A stretch of DNA of 64,000 nt from NCBI GenBank assembly GCA_965223835.1, contig CBDCXQ010000001.1, positions 5,146,001 to 5,210,000 of the forward strand, read 5' to 3'. Position 1 is the first letter of the stretch; each line of letters begins with the position of its first letter. A program made the translations under genes and the position numbers. The stretch is from CAVYXZ01 sp965223835 (GTDB lineage Bacteria; Chloroflexota; Anaerolineae; Aggregatilineales; Phototrophicaceae). Under the pieces are notes generated by a model. The model did not search any database, was not told the DNA's origin, and saw only the letters and a program-made list of their open reading frames with translations. This document shows, piece after piece, positions 1 to 7,565 of this stretch.

Positions 1-346
1 CGACCGGTTGCTTCAAATCCGCCGCATGGGTTAAGGCGGCTTCAAGCAGCAGCTCAGTTTCTGGGCGCGGAATCAAGACATGCGGTGTAACGAGCAGATC
101 CCGGTCATAAAATCCGCGCTGGCCCAGGATATAGGCGATCGGCTCACCAGCGGCCCGCCGCTCGACCCAGGTAATAAAGTGCGTGTGCTGGTCAGGCGTG
201 AGGCTTTCGTCATCATGAGCCAGCAGCCAGGCCCGTTCTACGTCCAGTATCCCCATCAACAGCAGTTGGGCATCCAGGCCCGGCGATTCGGAAATGGTCC
301 GAAAACGTTCTCGAGCAGCGTTCAGCGCCGCACGGATGGTGGTCAT
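1..346 (-). CDS. prmC: Peptide chain release factor N5-glutamine methyltransferase, N-terminal part (runs off the window)
   Basis: PrmC/HemK methylates the GGQ glutamine of release factors RF1 and RF2 using SAM. Only the first 115 codons or so lie in the window; the rest continues past base 1. Reading the minus strand from ATG at 346 gives a helical N-terminal domain, then the family-typical stretches GEPIAYILGQRGFY and VLIPRPETE just before the edge. The SAM-binding fold and the NPPY motif would lie outside. The start overlaps the upstream gene's stop as TAATG, so translation is probably coupled to the yjjX-type gene. The family identity is clear from the RPETE region; completeness cannot be judged. 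Confidence 0.9.
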   Translation of the reverse strand, partial: MTTIRAALNAARERFRTISESPGLDAQLLLMGILDVERAWLLAHDDESLTPDQHTHFITWVERRAAGEPIAYILGQRGFYDRDLLVTPHVLIPRPETELLLEAALTHAADLKQPV

Positions 347-918
347 TAGAATTCCAGGTCATGATTCATGAACGGAATTAAAGCCAGGACCACCGCCTGC
401 TGGTAGTACGTGGTGCGCGTAATGACATCATGGGTCAGAATGCCCACCGAGCCAGTGTGCTGCTTGGAGTTGGTACGCTGAAACACGATGTCATCCGCAT
501 GGCCCAGTTCATAACCCTGCCGAATCAACCTTGCAACTGCCAGCGGTAGGATAAAGGTTGCGGTGCGGCTTTGCCCGCTGCGGTCGCGCCCCTCGATGGC
601 AACCCAGGCAAAGACGACAAACCGGCCATCTGCCGCTTCATCCAAACCACCTTCGATTCCCACCCAAAAATCGGCGTCAGGCTGCGCCAGGTGGGCCTGA
701 TGCGCCCGATTCTGTGCACCTTGCAAGGTTTCACTATCCGACAGGGGCTGATCGCTCACCCCCGATGGTACGCTGATGCCCGTGACCGTCAAAGATGCGC
801 CGGGGAACATCTGCTCAAAGCCCAGGCGCGTCGCCGCAACTTTGACTGGATTGGTGGAAGCAACAATAATCGTGGCGGTTGAAGATAACATATCCCCGAC
901 TGTACCTTTTGATTCCAT
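346..918 (-). CDS. yjjX: Inosine/xanthosine triphosphatase (YjjX family)
   Basis: House-cleaning NTPase of the YjjX family, expected to hydrolyse ITP/XTP and other non-canonical nucleotides. The 190-residue product has the family opening IIVASTNPVKVAA near residue 16, the acidic WVGIEGGL motif near residue 90, and a C-terminal GSVGILTHDVITRT segment that matches the family's conserved end. Length is close to the usual 170-185, with a short N-terminal extension; the Met at residue 10 (MLSSTATI) is an alternative start. It lies between the LLM gene (103-base gap) and prmC (TAATG overlap). A YjjX-prmC pairing makes sense only as a shared transcript; no direct functional link is visible. Confidence 0.85.
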   Translation of the reverse strand: MESKGTVGDMLSSTATIIVASTNPVKVAATRLGFEQMFPGASLTVTGISVPSGVSDQPLSDSETLQGAQNRAHQAHLAQPDADFWVGIEGGLDEAADGRFVVFAWVAIEGRDRSGQSRTATFILPLAVARLIRQGYELGHADDIVFQRTNSKQHTGSVGILTHDVITRTTYYQQAVVLALIPFMNHDLEF

Positions 919-1021
919 CCTGACTTAAGCAATCGTACCACGTCGAACACAGTTCCCAAATAACTTAGCGTGGACACCTTGCCCTTGTATCAATGATCGA
1001 ATTCGTGCATCAAGAAACGAA

Positions 1022-1933
1022 CTAGGCGTTAAGTGCGGGCAATACGTCACGCGCCAGTGTTTCGACAGTTGTCAGATCGGGGAATCCACCACAATCGAGC
1101 ATAAAGTAATCCACCCCCAGTTCGATAAACGGCTGCATCTGCTCGATAATCTCTGGTGGCGTACCCACAAAGTCCTCGCCAACCTGAAGCCGTTCATGAC
1201 TGAGCGCCAACACCTGCGCCGAAGTGGGCGCACAGGCACAACCGCCACACCACGTTCGCCGGATTGTCTGCGGATCGCGATCAACGGCCTCACACGCGCC
1301 CTCGAATTCATGGACATAGCGCCGATAATCGTCAATGCTCGTCGATGAAACATTCCACCAATCCGCGTGTTTGGCTGCCAGCCGCAACATCTTTGGCTTA
1401 AATGCGCCGACCATAATCGTCGGTAACGGGTCAGGTTTTGGCTCACAATATGCGTTCGCAATGTGATGATATTGACCCGCAAAAGTGGACTTTTCCTGTG
1501 ACCACAGAGTTTTGATGATGTGGAGTGCCTCGTCCAGAGCTTCGACCCTGACGCCTGGTCCTGCAAAATCATAGCCATAGGCCAGGTGTTCAACGGCATG
1601 CCAGCCAGCACCGATACCCAGAATATAACGGCCTGAAGACATAAATTGGAGCGTTGCGGCCATTTTAGCGAGGAGGGCTGGATTGCGGAACGATTGACAA
1701 AGCACGGCATGACCCCACCGAAGTTCAGGATGCCGGGCTGCAAGATAAGTGAGTGCTGTCCATCCTTCTAACACATCCTGATTATCGAACATCAGATGAT
1801 CGATAAACCACGCAGAATCATAATGACCTTTCACAGTATGAAGCAGGGCATTGACATCATCCAGGTAGCGATGACGCCGTGACTGATGTAAAGCATCGCC
1901 CGGCACGACCAGGCCAAACTGGATTTTTGTCAT
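1022..1933 (-). CDS. LLM-class flavin-dependent oxidoreductase
   Basis: A 303-residue luciferase-like monooxygenase-fold protein, likely using F420 or FMN. It shows the family pattern: an N-terminal GLVVPGD strand, WGHAVLCQSFRNPALLAK (alternate-substrate loop and helix), SSGRYILGIGAGWHAVEHLAYG, and the PTIMVGAFKPKMLRLAAKHADWWN segment. GxGAGW followed by an E and a hydrophobic/aromatic helix is typical of F420-dependent members. The substrate cannot be read from sequence. It starts 37 bases after the CPBP gene's stop on the same strand, so co-transcription is likely. It is a distant paralogue of the LLM protein at 16178-17161, not a recent duplicate. Confidence 0.82.
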   Translation of the reverse strand: MTKIQFGLVVPGDALHQSRRHRYLDDVNALLHTVKGHYDSAWFIDHLMFDNQDVLEGWTALTYLAARHPELRWGHAVLCQSFRNPALLAKMAATLQFMSSGRYILGIGAGWHAVEHLAYGYDFAGPGVRVEALDEALHIIKTLWSQEKSTFAGQYHHIANAYCEPKPDPLPTIMVGAFKPKMLRLAAKHADWWNVSSTSIDDYRRYVHEFEGACEAVDRDPQTIRRTWCGGCACAPTSAQVLALSHERLQVGEDFVGTPPEIIEQMQPFIELGVDYFMLDCGGFPDLTTVETLARDVLPALNA

Positions 1934-1970
1934 CCCATCTCATTCCACCGATTGCTGATTGTGAATGCTT

Positions 1971-2687
1971 TCACAGGGGGAGCGCCAGCAGTTTGATAAT
2001 GGCGAAGATCCCAAAGCCCATATGGGCGACAATCGCGGCCCCGGTCGAACGTGTGTAGGCCCGCACCCCACCGATAAACAAGCCCGCCAACAGCGGCGTC
2101 ACCAGCGTAAACCAGAGGGTCGCCGGGCCAGATGTATATAAGATGAGGTGGAAAACCGCATAGACCAGCCCGTTGAGCAACCAGCCGAGCCAGCCCCCAA
2201 ATAAGGAGCGAGCCGTTGGGAAAACGACGCCGCGAAAAACCAGTTCCTCGGCGACCGGCTGAATAACGATCATGAACAACGCCGCCATCAGCCAGCCAGC
2301 CACCCCCGGATCGGTAAACAACAAACTCACCAATTCTGGTGCGGGGAAAAATTGCTGACTCAGGGCCAGAATTAGAGTGTCGATGACGATTGCCATGCCA
2401 ACGGCAAACAAGAGGACGATAAAGAGACGGGCATTGGCCGGTCCCAGCCGCAGTGCTGTCCGCTGATGCCGGCGACTCAGCCACACATAAACCGTCGTGA
2501 CCAGACCACCCACTGACCAGGCCAATAGCGGTGCGAGGCTGTTGCCCTCCAACAAAGTCAAGGTGAGAATGCTGCCCGCGATAAACGCGATGATGGCAAC
2601 CACCACTGTAACTCCCGCCGCAACCGGCCTCCAGGGTGGAGCCGCCGCTTCGGGATTGGCAATGCTACGGATTATTCGTGAAATCAT
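1971..2687 (-). CDS. CPBP-family intramembrane metalloprotease (CAAX/Abi type)
   Basis: Polytopic membrane protein of the CPBP (Rce1-like) glutamic protease family. With the ATG at 2687 it is 238 residues; this start follows the exonuclease stop by 10 bases. A longer reading starting at 2816 would run into the exonuclease gene and lacks family homology at its N-terminus. Hallmarks are the EExxxR motif (E147, E148, R152) and FxxxH ending at H180, placed in or near membrane helices. Family members cleave prenylated proteins or peptides, or protect against bacteriocins; which applies here is not visible. Genes on either side run the same way. Confidence 0.85.
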   Translation of the reverse strand: MISRIIRSIANPEAAAPPWRPVAAGVTVVVAIIAFIAGSILTLTLLEGNSLAPLLAWSVGGLVTTVYVWLSRRHQRTALRLGPANARLFIVLLFAVGMAIVIDTLILALSQQFFPAPELVSLLFTDPGVAGWLMAALFMIVIQPVAEELVFRGVVFPTARSLFGGWLGWLLNGLVYAVFHLILYTSGPATLWFTLVTPLLAGLFIGGVRAYTRSTGAAIVAHMGFGIFAIIKLLALPL

Positions 2688-2697
2688 GCGCAATATT

Positions 2698-3333
2698 TTA
2701 GCGTAACTCCGGCTGGTTGTCAGGGCTGCGTACCAGCAGCAAATTGATGAGCAACCGCGCGCTATTCCAGGCATCATCGTCACCCCGATGATGACGACCT
2801 TCCAATTCATAACCACACATAGTCAGCGCCCGCGCCATGCCAATCTCATAGGGCAGGGCATGCATGATGCCAAAGAGACTTTTCACATTGATGTGGCTGG
2901 GGCTAAAGGGATAGTTTACGGCCCGCGCCGCACACTGCCGCTGGAACAGCGTCCGGTCATAATCGCCATAGCTGGCCCAGACGCGTTTCTTCGAACCATA
3001 CTCGCGCTCCAACAAGGCACAGGCCGCCGCAAATGTCATCCCTTTATTGACTTGATTCTGGGTGAGTGAAGTTAATTGGGTGCAGAATTCACTCACTCTG
3101 GATTGCTCTGGCTTGACGATCAGACTACGTTTTTCCAGGCGTTCACCGCTGACAACATCGACGGGACAAATACCAATTTCGATGATCTCACTTACCTGGC
3201 CTTCGGGTGGACTGCCCGGCCAGCAGGTTGCCTCAACATCAATTACCAGGATTTGATCTAATTTACGCGCCACAACACTTCTCTTTGCTACATCATTGAC
3301 CGGAAAATCCTCACAGATTTTGGGAGGATTCAC
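2698..3333 (-). CDS. DEDDh 3'-5' exonuclease (ERI-1/DnaQ-like)
   Basis: Stand-alone RNase T/DnaQ-superfamily exonuclease of 211 residues. Motif ExoI is IDVEATCW (D32, E34), ExoII lies in WASYGDYDR, and ExoIII is GRHHRGDDDAWNSAR, giving a complete DEDDh set. The TCW after ExoI and the HRGDDDAWN block resemble the ERI-1-like branch rather than DNA polymerase epsilon subunits. A GTG at codon 21 (base 3273), preceded by AGAGAAG, is an alternative start that would still keep all motifs. It heads the minus-strand gene run that continues with the CPBP gene. The substrate, small RNA or DNA ends, is unknown. Confidence 0.85.
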   Translation of the reverse strand: MNPPKICEDFPVNDVAKRSVVARKLDQILVIDVEATCWPGSPPEGQVSEIIEIGICPVDVVSGERLEKRSLIVKPEQSRVSEFCTQLTSLTQNQVNKGMTFAAACALLEREYGSKKRVWASYGDYDRTLFQRQCAARAVNYPFSPSHINVKSLFGIMHALPYEIGMARALTMCGYELEGRHHRGDDDAWNSARLLINLLLVRSPDNQPELR

Positions 3334-3422
3334 TAAAGATGTCCCAGTTTACCGACATTTTGTTAAGAGACCAATGCGGAAGCGTGAAATTTTGTGGATA
3401 CAAATTTCGTGGTGACGATTAA

Positions 3423-6104
3423 TTACTCATAGCGCAACACCTGTGACACGCGCTCATTGACTGTCACGCGGGCGCTAAAAAACGTCGCCCCCCAGGCAAT
3501 AAGCAACGATGCCACCAGCAACCCCACCACCAGCAGGCGACCCTCGGTGGGCAGTGGAATCGGAATCCCGGTGCCCAGTGCAGTCATCACCGTCACCAGC
3601 ACACCGCTGATGGCGATTCCCAGCACGCCGCCCAACAACCCGATGAGCGTATTTTCCAGCAGCAGCACACGTAGCACCCGCTCCCGCCGCAGGCCCATCG
3701 CCTTGAGGACACCAATCTGCTGACGGCGTTCCAGCGTTGCCAGCGACACCGTGTTACCCATAATCACGGCTGCCGCCATGAGTGACAGGATGCCGACAAT
3801 CGACGGAATCGCGCTCATCTGGTCAATGAGACGCGTCATCAAACTGTCAACAAACGACACATCTACCGCCAGAATCAGCGGAATCGTTGAGAGATTCAAC
3901 AGCACGTCATCGACATTTTCCGGGGAAACGTCCAGCACATTGAAGGTGACAAAACCCTGCTCCATCGGAATCACCCCCGGCGGTAAAAACACCCCGCCAA
4001 AGTTCGGCACGATGCCATTGGCGCTGGTCACAATGCCGATGACCTCAAAATCATAGCGTTCGCCCCTGATGCTCAAGCGCACGGTGGAGCCAATGGCAAC
4101 ACCCAGATCGGCCAGCGTAAACTCACGCACGGTCGATTCAACCAGTGACTGCTCGGACAGCACGACGACCCGCTGCCCAAAATCATCCGGTTGCAGGTCA
4201 CGCCCGGCTAACAAGACGCCGCTGCGCAGGTCGGACTTTTCCGATTCGCGCACCACCAGCGGCAATGTCACGCCGGGGCGATTCTGTCCTTCCAATTGAA
4301 TGGGATTGCCATCGACCAGTTCGAGCCGGGAAAAATAGGTCCCCATCCGCGTGTTGTAATTGATGTCATCCTGCACGGCCAGCAGCACATCAACCAGGCG
4401 TTGTGCCAATCCCTGCCGGACCAGGGGCACGACCATAACATTGCCGCCCAACGTCTCGGCAAATTGGAACTGGACAATCTGGCGTGCGCCCAGACCGAAA
4501 AAGCTAATGCTGCTGAGGGCGAACATCCCGGCACTGAGCGCTAACAGGGTCGTGGCGGTTCGGGTACGACGAGCAGTCATATTGCGCAGCGCCAGCCGCA
4601 TATCGACATTGCCAAAGGCGGGCAAGCGGCTAATCAACCACACCAGCAGCCAAAGAACACCGACCAATCCGGCCAGAAAGACGAGTGTTGCCGTAACCAG
4701 CAACACGCCCGTAATGATGAAATGCGGCGTACGGTCGCCCAGTGCTTGTTCAAATAATGGACCGACAATTTGCCCGGCAATCGTCCCCAGCACCAAAATG
4801 AGAATCGCCAACGACACGCCGACTTCATTGATACTGGTTCGGGGAATATGTGTCTGATTAGGCCGCAAGATAATCGCTGGTCGCACCCGCGCCGCGATCA
4901 ACACTGGCAGCACACCAAAAACCAGCGTCACGACCATGCCCAATCCAAAGCCGAAGATCACCGCTTCAGGATAAAACCGCCACGTTAATTCTTGTTGAAT
5001 CAATGCTTCGCCATAGGCATTGACCACCAGACTGAGGACGAGGCCAAAAACCATCCCCAGCGCACTCCCTAGCAACCCTAACAATAGCGCTTCAGTCGTG
5101 AAGAGCAGGCCAATTTCATGGCGCTTAAGGCCAAACGTCTTCAGCGAGGCGATTTCCAGCGTGCGCCGCCCTACCATCACCAGCATCGTGTTGACGATGC
5201 CAACGCCGCCAATCAACAACGCGCCCAAACCCAGGACGACGATAAACCGCCCGATCATGTCAGCGATCTCGGTGTTGCGTTCCAGGAGGTCCGGCGTGGT
5301 ATCCATCGAAAAAATACCCGCCCGCGTGCGCCACAGTTGCAGGCCGAATTCGCGGATCGTGTTCGCAGATGTGCCATCGGGCAGCACGATGCTGATGGCG
5401 TTGGGGGCGGCGTTTAATTGCATCACCGGCGCGAGTTCTGCCGGGAAATAGGCGAATCCAAAAAATGAGGCGGTGACATTGCGGATATTGGCTTCGGTAT
5501 CGGTGGGCACGATGCCCACGACGGTAAACGTTTCGGTTGTCCCGGTCACGCGTACCGGATCACCGACGCGCAGGCCTTCGTCCTCGGCCAAATTGGCGCT
5601 GATAACCACCTGCAAGCCACCGGTAAATACAGCCGCCAATGGCACATCCGGCGGGTCAATCATGCGAATGTCACGCGCAATCGCAAACGTCTGGGGGTCA
5701 ATGAACAAGGTGTTGATAAATTGCGGGCGACCGTTGCCACTGGCATCCGCCGCTGTCACCTGAACATTGTTATAGGAACTATATAGCGTCAACCGACCGT
5801 CATAACGATTGGTGATCTCGGTAATCTGGTCGATTTGCCAGGGCAAAAAAATGCGACCTTCAGCCGCGCCCTGATTCACCGTAAAACTGAAAAAGCCACC
5901 GCCGACCGTCCTTACCGTGACATCGCCTCGATTCAACTCACGCAGATTGACCAATAACGAATCGCCAACGGCCAGCCCCAGACTGCGCAAGGCCACCACG
6001 GTAGCGACCCCGGCAGCAACACTCAAAATGGCAAACGTGGTCCAGCGACGATTGCCGCGCAGGTTGCGCCACGCATAGTGTAGATAAAAAAATAATCGCT
6101 TCAA
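3423..6104 (-). CDS. FtsX-like (MacB-type) ABC transporter permease
   Basis: An 893-residue permease with the duplicated FtsX/MacB plan. A first helix after MKRLFFYLHYAWRNLRGNRR is followed by a large extracytoplasmic MacB_PCD-type domain (about 45-270) and three helices (about 275-420, containing GVGIVNTMLVMVGRRTLEIASLKTFGL). A second helix, second extracytoplasmic domain and final three-helix set (about 745-893, with RRQQIGVLKAMGL) complete it. The two 'E/QIxxLKxxGL' coupling helices are well conserved, so it should pair with an ATP-binding subunit. None is encoded next to it: upstream lies an opposing dioxygenase gene, downstream the exonuclease. Likely roles are lipoprotein or lipid handling or mechanotransmission. 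Confidence 0.9.
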   Translation of the reverse strand: MKRLFFYLHYAWRNLRGNRRWTTFAILSVAAGVATVVALRSLGLAVGDSLLVNLRELNRGDVTVRTVGGGFFSFTVNQGAAEGRIFLPWQIDQITEITNRYDGRLTLYSSYNNVQVTAADASGNGRPQFINTLFIDPQTFAIARDIRMIDPPDVPLAAVFTGGLQVVISANLAEDEGLRVGDPVRVTGTTETFTVVGIVPTDTEANIRNVTASFFGFAYFPAELAPVMQLNAAPNAISIVLPDGTSANTIREFGLQLWRTRAGIFSMDTTPDLLERNTEIADMIGRFIVVLGLGALLIGGVGIVNTMLVMVGRRTLEIASLKTFGLKRHEIGLLFTTEALLLGLLGSALGMVFGLVLSLVVNAYGEALIQQELTWRFYPEAVIFGFGLGMVVTLVFGVLPVLIAARVRPAIILRPNQTHIPRTSINEVGVSLAILILVLGTIAGQIVGPLFEQALGDRTPHFIITGVLLVTATLVFLAGLVGVLWLLVWLISRLPAFGNVDMRLALRNMTARRTRTATTLLALSAGMFALSSISFFGLGARQIVQFQFAETLGGNVMVVPLVRQGLAQRLVDVLLAVQDDINYNTRMGTYFSRLELVDGNPIQLEGQNRPGVTLPLVVRESEKSDLRSGVLLAGRDLQPDDFGQRVVVLSEQSLVESTVREFTLADLGVAIGSTVRLSIRGERYDFEVIGIVTSANGIVPNFGGVFLPPGVIPMEQGFVTFNVLDVSPENVDDVLLNLSTIPLILAVDVSFVDSLMTRLIDQMSAIPSIVGILSLMAAAVIMGNTVSLATLERRQQIGVLKAMGLRRERVLRVLLLENTLIGLLGGVLGIAISGVLVTVMTALGTGIPIPLPTEGRLLVVGLLVASLLIAWGATFFSARVTVNERVSQVLRYE

Positions 6105-6202
6105 ACGTTAATCCTGAGACAAGAACAACAACAATGAAACCAAGACCATATGAAACTCGTTGCGCCTAACGTCGAGCTAAAGGGTCAGGTATCAACAAAA
6201 AC

Positions 6203-6232
6203 TTGAAAATTGACCCCAGGCGGGGGCATAAT
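6203..6232 (+). promoter_or_regulatory. Candidate sigma70-type promoter for the dioxygenase gene
   Basis: TTGAAA (6203-6208) and CATAAT (6227-6232) are separated by 18 bases, each one mismatch from consensus. A start near 6239 would give a leader of about 25 bases carrying AAAGGA nine bases before the ATG at 6264. The box overlaps a GGGTCA...TGACCC inverted repeat at about 6182-6216. Confidence 0.45.
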
Positions 6233-6263
6233 AGCAATGAAAATGGCTAAAGGATAGTGTCGC

Positions 6264-7052
6264 ATGTTAACTTCAGAACAGATCGCTTCTTATCACGAAA
6301 ATGGATTTTTGCATATTCCAGCAGTATTCACCCCCGCCGAAGCCGATGAACTGGCCGATGAACTGGACCGCCTGGTGCAGGATTGGTCGTTTACCAGCCC
6401 CGGCTGGTCTGGCCCCTGGCGGCAGGCCTACATGGACCCGGAAGTCGAGAAACAATCCAAGTTGACCGCCATGCATGACCTGCATTTATATTCATCGGCG
6501 TGGATGCGCTGCGTGACGAATCCCCGGCTGGTCAGCGCCCTGTCGCAGTTGATCGGCCCCAATGTCGAACTGCACCATTCCACCATGCATATCAAGCCGC
6601 CGCAAACCGGGCATCCCTTCCCCATGCATCAGGATGATCCTTTTTACGGGCATACCAATGAGCGCTTTATCGACGTGCTGGTGCATCTGGATGATACCTG
6701 TCATGAGAACGGTGAAATTCGCTTTTTAGCCGGGTCGCACAAAATGGGGGCGCTCAAGCACATTACCGAAACCGAAGATGGCCCGTGTACCCCACACCTG
6801 CCTACCGATCAATACAAACTGGAAGATACGGTCCCGGTCCCGGCCAAACGCGGCGATGTCGTGTTGTTCTGTTACTACACCATTCACGGCTCATACATCA
6901 ACCAGACCAAGCAACCGCGCCGTATGGTGCGCGTCGGCTATCGCGACCCGCATAATGACCAGGTATATGGGCAGAGCATGGGCCGCCCCGGTCTGCTGGT
7001 GGCCGGTTATCGTGAGCGTCGACCGGAAGAGGAATTGCTCAAACAGACTTAG
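6264..7052 (+). CDS. Phytanoyl-CoA dioxygenase (PhyH) family protein
   Basis: Fe(II)/2-oxoglutarate-dependent oxygenase of 262 residues. The facial triad is visible as HQD in PMHQDDPFYGH and a distal histidine in CYYTIHGSYINQT, with the 2-oxoglutarate-binding arginine in QPRRMVRVGYRDP. The N-terminus (YHENGFLHIPAVFTPAEADEL) is standard for the family. Bacterial members hydroxylate a wide range of small molecules, so a phytanoyl substrate should not be assumed. It is a single-gene unit with its own promoter (6203-6232) and terminator (7159-7198). A second family member lies at 39415-40203. Confidence 0.88.
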   Translation: MLTSEQIASYHENGFLHIPAVFTPAEADELADELDRLVQDWSFTSPGWSGPWRQAYMDPEVEKQSKLTAMHDLHLYSSAWMRCVTNPRLVSALSQLIGPNVELHHSTMHIKPPQTGHPFPMHQDDPFYGHTNERFIDVLVHLDDTCHENGEIRFLAGSHKMGALKHITETEDGPCTPHLPTDQYKLEDTVPVPAKRGDVVLFCYYTIHGSYINQTKQPRRMVRVGYRDPHNDQVYGQSMGRPGLLVAGYRERRPEEELLKQT

Positions 7053-7158
7053 TTTCCCCCCAACCGGGTGATGGCAACTCAGTGACTGATTCTAATTGGG
7101 GAGGCCGGGTGGGCTGGCAGCAATGGCGCCCAAAAATGAGTTGACCAACAGCACCATA

Positions 7159-7198
7159 AGTGCCGAGAACTGACTGTCTCGGCACTTTCTGTTTTTTT
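7159..7198 (+). terminator. Rho-independent terminator after the dioxygenase gene
   Basis: A perfect 10-bp stem (AGTGCCGAGA at 7159-7168 with TCTCGGCACT at 7177-7186) has an 8-base loop and is followed by TTCTGTTTTTTT. It lies 106 bases downstream of the stop codon and just before the opposing cupin gene. Confidence 0.85.
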
Positions 7199-7208
7199 AG
7201 GACGAAGC

Positions 7209-7565
7209 TTAGCCGCCCGCTGACTGCTGATGCGCCGGGGCGAAGAACACCAGCAATTCTAAATCAGCCTCAATCTCGATAAAGCGATGCTGCGCCTGTG
7301 CCACGACGAAAATCAATGTGCCAGGTTCAACGGTTTGCACCTTGCCCTCAATCTCGATTTTGGCTCGACCTTCAACCACGTAATAGGCTTCGTCTTCAGC
7401 GTGGGGCGTTTGTTCATCCACCCCACCAGCAGGCAGTTTATAAATGCCCAGGCTCATCGCCGGAATGCTTAGAAATTCAGCATAGGCGGCTGACTGCGCC
7501 GCTATCAGTTCAGCGATATTCCAGACCTGGCCGAGCGGTTTACCGGTTTGATCTGCCATTTGCAT
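7209..7565 (-). CDS. Cupin-domain protein
   Basis: Small single-cupin protein of 118 residues. The first cupin motif is blurred, but PHAEDEAYYVVEGRAKIEIEG shows the H-x-E-D-E pattern and the strand-turn-strand. The second motif lies around VEPGTLIFVVAQAQHRFIEIEADLELLVFFAP. A metal site is plausible. The start is the ATG at 7565, whose A is the last base of the upstream TGA (TGATG); a TTG one codon earlier and an ATG two codons later are alternatives. Translational coupling to the M23 peptidase gene is the strongest contextual clue, but no joint pathway is obvious. Confidence 0.8.
   Translation of the reverse strand: MQMADQTGKPLGQVWNIAELIAAQSAAYAEFLSIPAMSLGIYKLPAGGVDEQTPHAEDEAYYVVEGRAKIEIEGKVQTVEPGTLIFVVAQAQHRFIEIEADLELLVFFAPAHQQSAGG

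Noticed and set aside
1930..2484. 184-codon open frame on the minus strand
   Set aside because: It overlaps the CPBP protease in another frame, which has clear motifs; this one has low-complexity Arg/Gly/Trp content and no family features.
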